This document shows positions 18,602 to 26,178 of a stretch of 64,000 bases of DNA, one piece after another. How positions within the stretch are numbered: the first letter of the stretch is position 1; each line of letters opens with the position of its first letter. The notes under the pieces are model-generated. The model was given only the letters and a program-made list of their open reading frames with translations. It did not search any database and was not told where the DNA came from. Where the stretch lies: NCBI GenBank assembly GCA_052437175.1, contig JBQVOK010000010.1:83698-147697 (forward strand). Direction: 5' to 3'. The stretch is from JACVCJ01 sp052437175. GTDB lineage: Bacteria; Bacteroidota; Bacteroidia; CAIKAF01. The position numbers were made by a program, and so were the translations under genes.

Positions 18602-19411
18602 ATGTATTTTTCAGACAATTTACGTTTCCTGCGCAAACGCCGGAAGCGTTCACAGGACGAAACCTCCGGTGCACTGGGCGTAAAACGTACCACCTGGAGC
18701 GCCTACGAGATCGGCAATGCCGAACCGGGCTACGATATGCTGCTGAAGATCGCCGATTACTTTAAGGTGCCGGTAGACATGCTCCTGCGCGAGAACCTGG
18801 CCGGCTTCCCGGAAAGCAAGATCCGGGAAATAGAACTGCACAGGGAGACCGACGTAAGCGGCAAAAACCTGCGCGTGATCGTAACCACCGTAGATGCCGA
18901 CAATAATCCCAACATAGAACTGGTACCCGTAAAGGCACGGGCCGGCTATATCGGCGGTTATGCCGACCCGGACTACATCAGTGTGCTGCCCACCTTCCGC
19001 ATGCCCTTCCTGAACAAGGAACGCAAATACCGCACCTTTCCCGTAAGCGGGGACAGTATGCCCCCCGCAGTGGACGGCTCCTGGGTCACCGGCGAATACG
19101 TCGACAACTGGCTGAACATACGCAGTGGTATGCCCTGCATCGTGGTTACCAAAGACGACGGTATCGTGTTCAAGATCGTGCATAACAACCTGAACGACAA
19201 GGACACCCTGCTGCTCTGCTCCACCAATCCCGCATACGAGCCCTACGAGGTTCACTCCTCACAGATACTGGAAGTGTGGAAGTTCGTCAACTTCATCAGC
19301 CAGGAAATGAGCACGCCCAACATTGGGCAGCAGGAACTGACCAATACCGTACTGAACCTGCAGCGCGAACTGGCGCAGGTAAAAAATGTGATCCGCAAGG
19401 GAGAGGCTTAG
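18602..19411 (+). CDS. XRE/S24 transcriptional regulator, LexA/CI-like
   Basis: From the ATG at 18602 the product has 269 residues. An XRE helix-turn-helix (about 4-60, RKRSQDETSGALGVKRTTWS) precedes an S24 peptidase-type domain. The elements for self-cleavage are in LexA order and spacing: an Ala-Gly pair (114-115, KARAGYIGG), a serine in SGDSM (Ser152) and a lysine (Lys191 in GIVFKIV). A short C-terminal helix follows. An earlier in-frame ATG at 18578 would lie at the predicted transcription start, so 18602 is preferred. It is divergent from the act-cox operon. Whether it responds to DNA damage or another signal cannot be read here. Confidence 0.88.
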   Translation: MYFSDNLRFLRKRRKRSQDETSGALGVKRTTWSAYEIGNAEPGYDMLLKIADYFKVPVDMLLRENLAGFPESKIREIELHRETDVSGKNLRVIVTTVDADNNPNIELVPVKARAGYIGGYADPDYISVLPTFRMPFLNKERKYRTFPVSGDSMPPAVDGSWVTGEYVDNWLNIRSGMPCIVVTKDDGIVFKIVHNNLNDKDTLLLCSTNPAYEPYEVHSSQILEVWKFVNFISQEMSTPNIGQQELTNTVLNLQRELAQVKNVIRKGEA

Positions 19412-19413
19412 GC

Positions 19414-19494
19414 TTAAATTTCTTCTTCCCATCCCCCTTCCTGGGGATCGTATTTGGCAAACTCCCCTGAATCTGTGAATTCGGAGGACGTCAT
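19414..19494 (-). pseudogene. Displaced 3' end of the gene at 20968-21324
   Basis: An 81-nt fragment encodes MTSSEFTDSGEFAKYDPQEG then GWEEEI and a stop. It equals the C-terminus of the intact gene at 20968-21324 except for the last residues (EEEI instead of EE). It ends 2 nt from the stop of the LexA-like gene. It looks like the original gene end, pushed aside by insertion of the cassette between the two copies. Confidence 0.8.
19423..19494. repeat. Left 72-bp direct repeat flanking the cassette (att-like)
   Basis: This 72-bp stretch is identical to 20971-21042 except for one base (T versus C in the CTCCCCTGAAT part). Together they bracket an AT-rich insert of about 1.48 kb. Confidence 0.9.
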
Positions 19495-19630
19495 TCTTTA
19501 AGTTAGAACTAAAATCATTTCTGTTGCACCAAAATTGATATCGAAGCAGTCATTAAAATTCTTAAAATTGTTATGGCTACTTTCAACTTGTAAACATGTA
19601 ATCAATTACTATCAAACCGATTAAAACAGA

Positions 19631-20344
19631 GTGAAAAATGAATACAACATATACTGCGATGAAAGCTGCCACCTGTTACACAACACAGGCAACACTATGG
19701 TTTTTGGTGCTGTTTGGTGTTCAATTACAAAAAAACAGGAAGCTTTTAAACGTGTCCGTGAAATAAAGAACAACCACGGTTTCCAATCAGACTTTGAAGT
19801 AAAATGGAATAAGGTATCTCCTGCTAAATTAGATTTTTATCTCAATCTTATCGATTATTTTTTTGACGATGACGATTTACATTTCAGAGCCCTTATAGTA
19901 CCTAACAAATCACTTTTAAATCATAAAGCATTTAATCAAGACCATGATACCTTTTACTACAAAATGTACTTTGATTTATTAAAGGTTATCCTCTCTCCCC
20001 AATCTGCATATAACATATATCTCGATATTAAAGATACCCGAAGTCAACACAAAATAATGGAATTACATAACGTTCTTCGCAATAACCATTATGATTATCA
20101 TAACCAGATAATAAAAAAAATACAACAGGTTCATTCCCACGAAGTAGAACTACTCCAGATAACGGACTTACTGGCTGGTGCCATCAGTTATTTGCACAGA
20201 GGATTAAGTACCAGTACAGCTAAAACAGAACTGATAAACAGGATCAAGGAAAGATCAAACTACAGCCTATTGAAATCTACTTTATATAAAGAAGATAAAA
20301 TGAACATCTTCGTTTGGAAACCAAAAATAATAGAGCATGAGTAG
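19631..20344 (+). CDS. DUF3800 domain protein
   Basis: A 237-residue protein with the features of DUF3800: IYCDES near the N-terminus (Asp10, Glu11), EVKW at 56-59, YLDIKDT with Asp132, and ELLQITDLLAGA with Asp179. The spaced acidic residues resemble an RNase H-like active site, which is my inference. Such proteins are common in mobile and defence regions. The start is GTG at 19631. Base composition is clearly more AT-rich than the flanking core genes. The downstream gene overlaps its 3' end by 8 nt, so the two are translationally coupled. It lies between the 72-bp direct repeats. Confidence 0.8.
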   Translation: MKNEYNIYCDESCHLLHNTGNTMVFGAVWCSITKKQEAFKRVREIKNNHGFQSDFEVKWNKVSPAKLDFYLNLIDYFFDDDDLHFRALIVPNKSLLNHKAFNQDHDTFYYKMYFDLLKVILSPQSAYNIYLDIKDTRSQHKIMELHNVLRNNHYDYHNQIIKKIQQVHSHEVELLQITDLLAGAISYLHRGLSTSTAKTELINRIKERSNYSLLKSTLYKEDKMNIFVWKPKIIEHE

Positions 20345-20858
20345 TAATGAATTACCAGACCTCTTATTATTAAATGATTATGGCGGAGATTATACCGCAT
20401 ATATAGAGGAGGTCTATAGGGTTTTTATGCAGGATTTTGTAAAAAACAAGACCCGGTTCAGACAAGAAGAAATCAAACTTAAATGGCATCCAATTTATCA
20501 GGAAAGAGCCTACACCTTTTATCATATAACACATGTAGGAGCAGATGAGCAAAACAGACTGCCAGATTTACGTAGATGTGAAAGAATATCTTGGGCCAAT
20601 CCCACGATTGAGAATTGTGATAACTGGAATTTGAAAATATGGCCTCAGATACGAACCGGGAAGGGTGGCACAAGAAATCGTTTATGCATCTGGTTAGAAA
20701 GAGAAAATGAACCTGACTATATAGTGATTCTTGATATAAGAGAAAATTACAAACTACTATGGACCACTTTTGTACCTCAATACTCTCATGAGAAAAGAAA
20801 AAAACAAAAAGAATATGAGGCATGGCTAAAAACGCAGAAATCGCCAGGGGATACCTAA
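20337..20858 (+). CDS. Unknown protein, possible BECR-type nuclease toxin, paired with DUF3800
   Basis: A 173-residue protein rich in Arg, Lys, Trp and Tyr. Notable parts are KLKWHPIYQERAYTFYHIT (residues 47-65), LPDLRRCERISWANPTIEN (75-93), RTGKGGTRNRLCIWLE (106-121) and a C-terminal strand pair YIVILDIRENYKLLWTTF followed by basic residues. The last segment resembles the end of the barnase/EndoU/colicin/RelE-like toxin fold, and the RRCERI.W block recalls proteins annotated as phage P1-related. Both comparisons are from memory. The start overlaps the DUF3800 gene by 8 nt. It is AT-rich like its partner. Confidence 0.65.
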   Translation: MSSNELPDLLLLNDYGGDYTAYIEEVYRVFMQDFVKNKTRFRQEEIKLKWHPIYQERAYTFYHITHVGADEQNRLPDLRRCERISWANPTIENCDNWNLKIWPQIRTGKGGTRNRLCIWLERENEPDYIVILDIRENYKLLWTTFVPQYSHEKRKKQKEYEAWLKTQKSPGDT

Positions 20859-20967
20859 CGATTTCGTAACTCCTTTAACGCATGGTTATTGAGATGGAGC
20901 AAATATACGCAAAATTTCATACGTAAAAACAATAAACCTGTTAAAATTCTCCAAAGTTCTTGCAATA

Positions 20968-21324
20968 TTATTCTTCCCATCCCCCTTCCTGGGGATCGTA
21001 TTTGGCAAACTCCCCCGAATCTGTGAATTCGGAGGACGTCATGGCAATTTCGAATATACCTTCGCCCGTAGCCGAAAAATAAAGTCCGCGGGCCGTAAGC
21101 ATAGCCTGTGCAAAGGCATTGCCGTCATCAAACTCATAAAAGATACGCTCGCCGTCACGACCGGTTTCCCGGTAATGATACTTTTCCAGGCGTGCACTCA
21201 GTTGTTCTTTCTGCGCTTCGGTAAAAGGCAGCAGGTTGGCCGGATCTTCAAAAAACTCCGGGTCGCCCGCCACTTCCTGCGCCCTTTGTACTTCCTTCCG
21301 GAAAATATGCATACTGAAACTCAT
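20968..21324 (-). CDS. Small conserved protein of unknown function (cassette insertion target)
   Basis: From the ATG at 21324 the product has 118 residues (MSFSMHIFRKEV). An upstream frame to 21378 adds 18 basic residues and is less likely. It is acidic, with no signal peptide and no recognised domain; the C-terminal part reads GEGIFEIAMTSSEFTDSGEF. The last 72 bp of coding sequence are repeated at 19423-19494. The gene stays intact after insertion because the incoming element brought its own copy of the 3' end, changing the C-terminus from EEEI to EE. Confidence 0.7.
   Translation of the reverse strand: MSFSMHIFRKEVQRAQEVAGDPEFFEDPANLLPFTEAQKEQLSARLEKYHYRETGRDGERIFYEFDDGNAFAQAMLTARGLYFSATGEGIFEIAMTSSEFTDSGEFAKYDPQEGGWEE
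20971..21042. repeat. Right 72-bp direct repeat flanking the cassette (att-like)
   Basis: Copy of 19423-19494 with one mismatch. It encodes the C-terminal 24 residues of the gene at 20968-21324. Confidence 0.9.
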
Positions 21325-21442
21325 CCTTCTTCTGTTTACAAAGGCAAGATACAAATCCTTTCCGCACCTGATCTGCATTCTTGGTATTTACCAACACCCG
21401 GGTCCCGCCCTGCCTGTACTTTTGCTGCAAAATTCACGCTTT

Positions 21443-21847
21443 ATGAAAAATCAAAAGTTTATTCGCATCGCCAGCCGGGCCTTTATCGTCTTTTCTATCC
21501 TTAGTCTTTCTGCCGTAAGTCTTTTATCGCTCTATGATCCCCAGGCCACTATGGACCTGGTGCAGGTACAGCTGGGCAATACCGACGCCGCCAGTTCCAT
21601 ACGCGGTGTATATGGCGGAGTTGGCCTTAGTATATGCGCCGCCCTCGTTTACCTGCTGCTGCGCGACACCCGCCTGGGCGTTAGGTTTCTAACCCTGTTC
21701 TGGGGCATGTACGCCCTCTCCCGCCTTATTACCATTTTTGCCGACGGAGCCCTGGGCGCCTTCGGCAGCCAATGGATCCTGATCGAAAGCCTGCTCTGCG
21801 GCACAGGACTGCTGTTGCTGCTGCTTACCCGAAGAGCAAGAGCCTGA
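21443..21847 (+). CDS. DUF4345 family membrane protein
   Basis: From the ATG at 21443 the product has 134 residues with four hydrophobic segments (about residues 8-30, 48-68, 75-97 and 105-128). The pattern SIRGVYGGVGLSICAAL and the helix layout match DUF4345. It is an inner-membrane protein of unknown role. An exact -7 element TACTTTTG lies at 21417-21424, 18 nt before the ATG, which excludes the longer frames that begin upstream of it. Confidence 0.78.
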   Translation: MKNQKFIRIASRAFIVFSILSLSAVSLLSLYDPQATMDLVQVQLGNTDAASSIRGVYGGVGLSICAALVYLLLRDTRLGVRFLTLFWGMYALSRLITIFADGALGAFGSQWILIESLLCGTGLLLLLLTRRARA

Positions 21848-21902
21848 TATTCAACAAGCTTTGAGCAGGGAACGCAACTTTTGCCTTCCCTGTTTTTTTG
21901 CT

Positions 21903-23096
21903 TCAGTTCGTATACACTTCTTTTACCACCACCGACACGTTTTCATCCCGGCCCGCTTCCTTTAGTTTTTCCAGCGAAATATCCCCGATGATATACCCCG
22001 AACGGTGATTCAGGAACGATTCGTCTACCCTGCTGAAGTACGCCCGGTACTGCTCCTGCTCCTCTACTCCATGCCGCAGCAGCACTTTCAGCCGCAGGTC
22101 TCCGGCGGCCTCTGTCTGTGCGGACTGCTGCAGCTTTTTGTATTCGTAGCGGTAGTCGTAGGTAAGCGCGGATATATCGCTCAGCACCGCCGATGCCGTA
22201 GGATGTGCACCTGCTCCCCTGCCCGAGAAGAACTGTGTATCCGAAAAGCAGGACTGCGTTTTTACCCCGTTGAACACATCGTCCACCGCAAAAAGCCGGT
22301 CTTCCGGAGCCACGAACTTGGGCAGTACAAAAGAGCGCACTTTTCCTTCCGGACTTTTATGCGCATGGGCTATCAGCTTTATTTTCAACCCCTTTTCGCG
22401 GGCGTAGTTCAGTTCCAGTTCGCCCAGTCCGTCGATGCCCCGGTTGTAAATATCTGCCGGTTGCAGTACCAGTCCAAAAGCGTGCGCCACCAGGATCAGC
22501 AGTTTGTACCTGGCATCAAAGCCGCCCGTGTCCAGTGTGGGGTCGCTTTCTGCATAACCTTTCTCCTGGGCCTGTTTCAGCGCCTCGGCATAGGATATGT
22601 GTTCCGTCGCCGTCTTACTCAGTATATAATTGGTAGAACCGTTCACAATGCCTTCTACCGAGTCGAGCAGGTCGTTATCGTAATATTCTTCCAGGTTCCG
22701 GATAATGGGAATACTGGCACAGCAGGCCGCTTCGTACAACAGCGGTACATTATGGATGCGCTGTAGTTCCAGCAGTTCGGTAAAATGTTCTGCAAGCATC
22801 TTTTTATTGGCCGTCACCACCGCTTTACCTTTTTGCAAAGCCGTTTTCACAATTCCGAAGGCCGCATCCGCATCGTCGATCAGCTCCACTACTACATTAA
22901 TTTCGTCATCATCAATAATTTCAGCGGGATCTGTAGTAAAATACTCCGCCGCCAGTGGCCTCGGTTTTTCCGGGTGTTTAATGCCTATTTTTTTCACGCG
23001 GGCGCGCAGTCCGGGCGTCTTCTGTAATACCTCGTACAGGCCCAGGCCCACACAACCGAATCCGAAGAGGCCGATCGTTACATTCTTTCTGCTCAT
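21903..23096 (-). CDS. hom: Homoserine dehydrogenase
   Basis: A 397-residue protein. The nucleotide-binding loop GFGCVGLGL lies at residues 12-20, and the catalytic region has GIVNGSTNYIL, YAEALKQAQEKGYAESDPTLD and GFDARYKLLIL. It reduces aspartate semialdehyde to homoserine for methionine and threonine synthesis. It is shorter than forms carrying a full ACT domain, and no clear ACT domain is visible at the C-terminus. It follows the cystathionine gamma-synthase-like gene by 39 nt, so it falls under the SAM-I riboswitch. Confidence 0.93.
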   Translation of the reverse strand: MSRKNVTIGLFGFGCVGLGLYEVLQKTPGLRARVKKIGIKHPEKPRPLAAEYFTTDPAEIIDDDEINVVVELIDDADAAFGIVKTALQKGKAVVTANKKMLAEHFTELLELQRIHNVPLLYEAACCASIPIIRNLEEYYDNDLLDSVEGIVNGSTNYILSKTATEHISYAEALKQAQEKGYAESDPTLDTGGFDARYKLLILVAHAFGLVLQPADIYNRGIDGLGELELNYAREKGLKIKLIAHAHKSPEGKVRSFVLPKFVAPEDRLFAVDDVFNGVKTQSCFSDTQFFSGRGAGAHPTASAVLSDISALTYDYRYEYKKLQQSAQTEAAGDLRLKVLLRHGVEEQEQYRAYFSRVDESFLNHRSGYIIGDISLEKLKEAGRDENVSVVVKEVYTN

Positions 23097-23135
23097 TGTG
23101 TTGTTTTTTTTCGTTTTAACTAAACCGACCCGTTC

Positions 23136-24305
23136 CTAACCGGCGATCGCTTCCTGTTCTTTCCGTACATGTTCGAACACTTCCTGCAGATCGGCCAGCA
23201 GGTCCTCTGCATCTTCCAGTCCCACGGAAAGGCGTATCAGACTGTCCGTTACACCCGCCGCGTATCTTTTTTCGCGGGGTATGGACTTGTGCGTCATAGT
23301 AGCCGGGTGGCAGATGAGGCTTTTTACACCGCCCAGGCTTTCGGCCAGTTTAAAGTATCGGGTAGAGGAAACGATCTTTACAGCCAGCTCTTCGGAATCG
23401 GTGTGCAGGTCAAAAGAAATAACGCCGCCGCTGAATTTCTGCTGTTTACGGGCAATGTGATGATTTACATGGCCGGGCAGACCGGGATAGTATACGTTAC
23501 GGACCAGTTCACAGGATGCCAGGAATTCGGCCAGTCGCTGTGCATTTTCCGAATGCTGTTTTATGCGCAGGGCCAGGGTTTCGATGCCGCGTATCACCAG
23601 CCAGCTGTCGAAAGGCGCCAATATGGCCCCGGAAGCGTTCTGTATAAATTTGATCCTGTCGCCCAGTTCCTGCGTGCGGGTCACCACCAGTCCGGCGATC
23701 AGGTCGCTGTGACCGGCCAGGTATTTGGTGGCGCTGTGTACCACGATGTCGGCGCCCAGTTCCAGGGGTTTCTGCGACACGGGCGAGGCAAAGGTATTGT
23801 CCACGCAAAGCAGGATACCGTTTGCTTTCGCGATATCGGCGATCACGCGTATGTCGGATATCTTCAGCGTGGGGTTGGTGGGACTTTCCAGCCAGATGAG
23901 CCGGGTGCTGGGCGTAAGGGCTGCCGCTACAGTAGCCGCATCGGTACTGTCTACATAGGTTACCCGGATACCGAACTTTTCGTAAATATGGGTGAACAGG
24001 CGGAAAGCACCGCCATAAATATCGTCTACGGCCAGAATTTCGTCACCGGCGCTGAGTAGTTTTACCACCGCATCGATGGCCGCCAGTCCGCTGGCAAAGG
24101 CATAGCCCGCCGCCCCGGACTCCAGTCCGGCAATAACGTCTTCCAGGACTTTGCGTGTAGGGTTATTTGAACGGGCATAGTCGTAGCCCTTGTTCACACC
24201 CGGCGCTTGCTGCACATAGGTAGAGGTCTGGTAAATGGGAACGGAAACGGCCCCGGTCAGTTCGTCCACAGGCACACTGTGAATAATGCGTGTTTGCTCT
24301 TTCAT
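23136..24305 (-). CDS. metB: Cystathionine gamma-synthase-type PLP enzyme
   Basis: From the ATG at 24305 the product has 389 residues. It is a Cys/Met-metabolism PLP enzyme: YDYARSNNPTRKVLE near 41-55, the PLP-contacting aspartate in CVDNTFASP (Asp169), and the Schiff-base lysine in SATKYLAGHSD (Lys194). It probably makes cystathionine from an activated homoserine and cysteine. Cystathionine gamma-lyase or a sulfhydrylase of the same family cannot be excluded by eye. An upstream in-frame extension to 24359 is rejected because it enters the leader RNA. First coding gene after the SAM-I riboswitch and co-transcribed with hom. Confidence 0.9.
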   Translation of the reverse strand: MKEQTRIIHSVPVDELTGAVSVPIYQTSTYVQQAPGVNKGYDYARSNNPTRKVLEDVIAGLESGAAGYAFASGLAAIDAVVKLLSAGDEILAVDDIYGGAFRLFTHIYEKFGIRVTYVDSTDAATVAAALTPSTRLIWLESPTNPTLKISDIRVIADIAKANGILLCVDNTFASPVSQKPLELGADIVVHSATKYLAGHSDLIAGLVVTRTQELGDRIKFIQNASGAILAPFDSWLVIRGIETLALRIKQHSENAQRLAEFLASCELVRNVYYPGLPGHVNHHIARKQQKFSGGVISFDLHTDSEELAVKIVSSTRYFKLAESLGGVKSLICHPATMTHKSIPREKRYAAGVTDSLIRLSVGLEDAEDLLADLQEVFEHVRKEQEAIAG

Positions 24306-24386
24306 TTTATTGTATTTTAAATAGTTACAAACCTGTCGTTCCAAATTGTACCTATCCAAAACACGCTTGCGGAAGTGCCTGGAAAC

Positions 24387-24420
24387 AAAAAAGGCTCTTC
24401 CGACAAGTCAGAAGAGCCTT
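24387..24420 (-). terminator. Expression-platform terminator of the SAM-I riboswitch
   Basis: A perfect 10-bp stem (24391-24400 with 24411-24420), extended by three pairs after one mismatch, ends in six T on the minus strand. It sits between the aptamer and the metB start at 24305, as expected for control by premature termination. Confidence 0.85.
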
Positions 24421-24459
24421 CAAAATATGTTGTGTATTTATCAGCTGCTTTGTTTCTAA

Positions 24460-24566
24460 CTTATCTTTCTCCGGCTATACCGGGGTTGAATGTAGCACCT
24501 TCTTCGCGTAATGCGAAGGGTTGCTAAGACTTCATCGGGTCAATTCCCTCCGTCTTTCTGGATAAG
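24460..24566 (-). ncRNA. SAM-I (S-box) riboswitch
   Basis: The minus strand shows the conserved SAM-I elements in order: CTTATCCAGA opening P1, the GACGGAGGGA and GACCCGATGAAG blocks of P2 and the kink-turn, TTAGCAACC, GGTGCTACATTC, and AGATAAG closing P1. Binding of S-adenosylmethionine should stabilise the aptamer and let the terminator at 24387-24420 form, switching off metB and hom when SAM is plentiful. Confidence 0.93.
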
Positions 24567-24590
24567 AAAACTTGTATAAGAACGAGGCTG

Positions 24591-24622
24591 CAAATATAGG
24601 GCGGGCTTTTTCACTTTTGCAA
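24591..24622 (-). promoter_or_regulatory. Promoter of the SAM riboswitch-metB-hom operon
   Basis: On the minus strand TTG (24622-24620), 21 bp and TATATTTG (24598-24591), an exact -7 match, lie just upstream of the riboswitch. Confidence 0.65.
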
Positions 24623-24670
24623 ATCCCCGGAACATTTTTTTGATTTTTTACTATAGATATTCCGACGCAT

Positions 24671-24703
24671 AAAAAAGAGCCGTCTGTATCAGAAACGGCT
24701 CTT
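24671..24703 (-). terminator. Terminator after the SRPBCC gene
   Basis: A perfect 9-bp stem AAGAGCCGT/ACGGCTCTT (24675-24683 and 24695-24703) is followed on the minus strand by a run of six T. It ends transcription from the SRPBCC gene before the metB promoter. Confidence 0.75.
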
Positions 24704-24836
24704 AAACGAAAGTAAAATGCTGAAAATATATCTATTATTTACATTTTATTAGACGAATCGAAATAAAAGCAATTAACATCTTACTTTTCAATTCATTAAC
24801 ACACGAAAAATGGGGATCGGCTATTCCCCGAAGTAC

Positions 24837-25247
24837 TTACTGAGCCTCGGAATATTTTTTAAAGTTATCGAGAATGGCCTGCCAGCCCATGCGTTGCATT
24901 TCGACAGGATTGGTACCTTCCGGATCAAAGGTTTCGCGTACTTCGGTAAAGCCGTCGTTTTCGCTGAAGCTGATGCGCACCTTCCGGCCATCGGCCATGG
25001 TATAGCTGATGAGGTTATGCGGTTCCACCTCGTCGTACACGCCTTCAAAATCGAAACCCATACTGCCGTCGCGGGCTTCCATGCGCGCGGAGAATTTTCC
25101 GCCGGCACGCAGGTCATTTTCGGCGCGGGGCGTATGCCAGTCTTCGGAAGCGCTGTTCCATTTCATAATGTGCTGCGGGTTGGTCCAGTACTCCCACACA
25201 CGTTCAACGGGAGCATTTACGCTGCTGCTTACTGTGATCTGTTCCAT
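24837..25247 (-). CDS. SRPBCC/AHSA1-type protein
   Basis: From the ATG at 25247 the product has 136 residues (MEQITVSSSVNAPVERVWEY). It shows the start of the START-like fold of the AHSA1 subfamily: an N-terminal strand, APVERVWEYWTNPQHIMKW, GGKFSARMEARDG, and the C-terminal helix GWQAILDNFKKY. Such proteins form a hydrophobic pocket; in AHSA1 relatives the role is poorly defined. It is cytosolic. The longer frame to 25307 has no support. It is a single gene with its own terminator at 24671-24703. Confidence 0.88.
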   Translation of the reverse strand: MEQITVSSSVNAPVERVWEYWTNPQHIMKWNSASEDWHTPRAENDLRAGGKFSARMEARDGSMGFDFEGVYDEVEPHNLISYTMADGRKVRISFSENDGFTEVRETFDPEGTNPVEMQRMGWQAILDNFKKYSEAQ

Positions 25248-25387
25248 AGTTTTGTTATTCGTTATTGATTTTACTACCACAAAGGTAAGGCGGCAGCGGG
25301 AGACCACAGGGGGGTAAACGCGGCGATATAAAGGGGCAAATACGACAAAAGCATTCCGCAGCCGGAAGCGGAGAGCTTATAGCCAAT

Positions 25388-25422
25388 AAAAAAGCCTGAG
25401 AGCGATGCTCTCAGGCTTTTTT
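25388..25422. terminator. Strong bidirectional terminator next to tRNA-Pro
   Basis: AAAAAAGCCTGAGAGC, loop GAT, and the exact complement ending in TTTTTT form a perfect 16-bp hairpin. It lies 5 nt downstream of the 3' end of tRNA-Pro on the minus strand. Confidence 0.88.
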
Positions 25423-25426
25423 GGAG

Positions 25427-25500
25427 TCGGGATGACTGGACTCGAACCAGCGGCCTCTTCGTCCCGAACGAAGCGCGCTACCGGGCTGCGCTACATCCCG
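25427..25500 (-). tRNA. tRNA-Pro (CGG)
   Basis: The minus strand folds as a cloverleaf. The acceptor is CGGGATG/CATCCCG with discriminator A. The anticodon stem CTTCG/CGAAG encloses the loop TTCGGGA, giving anticodon CGG (complement at 25464-25466) for proline codon CCG. The T-arm is CTGG-TTCGAGT-CCAG. No CCA is encoded. Confidence 0.95.
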
Positions 25501-25631
25501 AAAATTTTTGGACAACGAAAATACGTTTTTCCAAAAACCAGGATGCAAAAATACGGATTTTCCCGACAAAAAGAAGAGGGAATACGGCATCTGCCTGTAA
25601 AAATGTATCCCGTACCTTCCCGGGAGCGTAC

Positions 25632-25940
25632 TTAACTATACTGTTGAATTACCTGTTGCAGCTGCTGCAGGGGCATGGCTCCGGACTGGCGCCATACCTG
25701 TTCCCCGCGGCTAAAAAGCACAAAGGTCGGCACCCCCTGTACCTGGTAAGCCGCCGCCAGGGACTGGTTTTTATCCACGTCGATCTTCAGGATACGCAGG
25801 GTATCGCCGTTTTTACGTTTCAGTTCTTCCAGCACGGGTTTCATCATCTGGCAGGGGCCGCACCATTCTGCCGAAAAATCGATCAGCACCAGGGCGTCCT
25901 CTTTAATAATATCTGCGAAGCTTCTCTTTGTATTTTCCAT
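25632..25940 (-). CDS. Thioredoxin
   Basis: A 102-residue cytosolic thioredoxin with the active site WCGPC (Cys27, Cys30) and the cis-proline loop GVPTF. It lies 3 nt after the 72-residue membrane protein gene and is the last gene of the six-gene persulfide operon starting at 28336. In that setting it may reduce persulfides or rhodanese-bound sulfur; this is inferred from context. The family call is certain, but it need not be the main cellular TrxA. Confidence 0.94.
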   Translation of the reverse strand: MENTKRSFADIIKEDALVLIDFSAEWCGPCQMMKPVLEELKRKNGDTLRILKIDVDKNQSLAAAYQVQGVPTFVLFSRGEQVWRQSGAMPLQQLQQVIQQYS

Positions 25941-25943
25941 ACC

Positions 25944-26162
25944 TTATTTCTCCTTTCCGGCTTTTTCCGTCATTCCATGCTGCGGCAGAGCACAATTGCC
26001 TGATGCACAACCAAAGGCAAAAATACCCATGGCCATAAAATACAGGCCGGGCAGCAGGGCGAACCACTCGGCCGTCCAGATGGCCTGCACGGTAATGGCC
26101 AGTCCTGCCAGCAGGTACAAAATGCGGATCGAATTCCAGCCGCTTCGTATACGTTGTATCAT
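25944..26162 (-). CDS. Small membrane protein with a GCASGNC motif
   Basis: A 72-residue protein with two hydrophobic helices (about residues 13-30 and 33-52) and then FGCASGNCALPQHG near residues 49-62. The pattern GC-x-SG-x-C also occurs in the DUF6132 protein of the same operon (26789-26995). The paired cysteines suggest a thiol or persulfide role at the membrane. Such proteins usually accompany rhodaneses in Bacteroidota. No further function can be assigned. Gaps to its neighbours are 3 and 16 nt. Confidence 0.75.
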   Translation of the reverse strand: MIQRIRSGWNSIRILYLLAGLAITVQAIWTAEWFALLPGLYFMAMGIFAFGCASGNCALPQHGMTEKAGKEK

Positions 26163-26178
26163 GCTCTTTTGTTTCTTT

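Noticed and set aside
19495..20970. Search for an integrase, transposase or terminal inverted repeats in the cassette
   Set aside because: Neither coding frame nor other frames show recombinase motifs, and the ends are direct, not inverted.
25405..25635. Short frame over tRNA-Pro reading GLEPAASSSRTKRATGLRY
   Set aside because: A known false translation across a tRNA gene.
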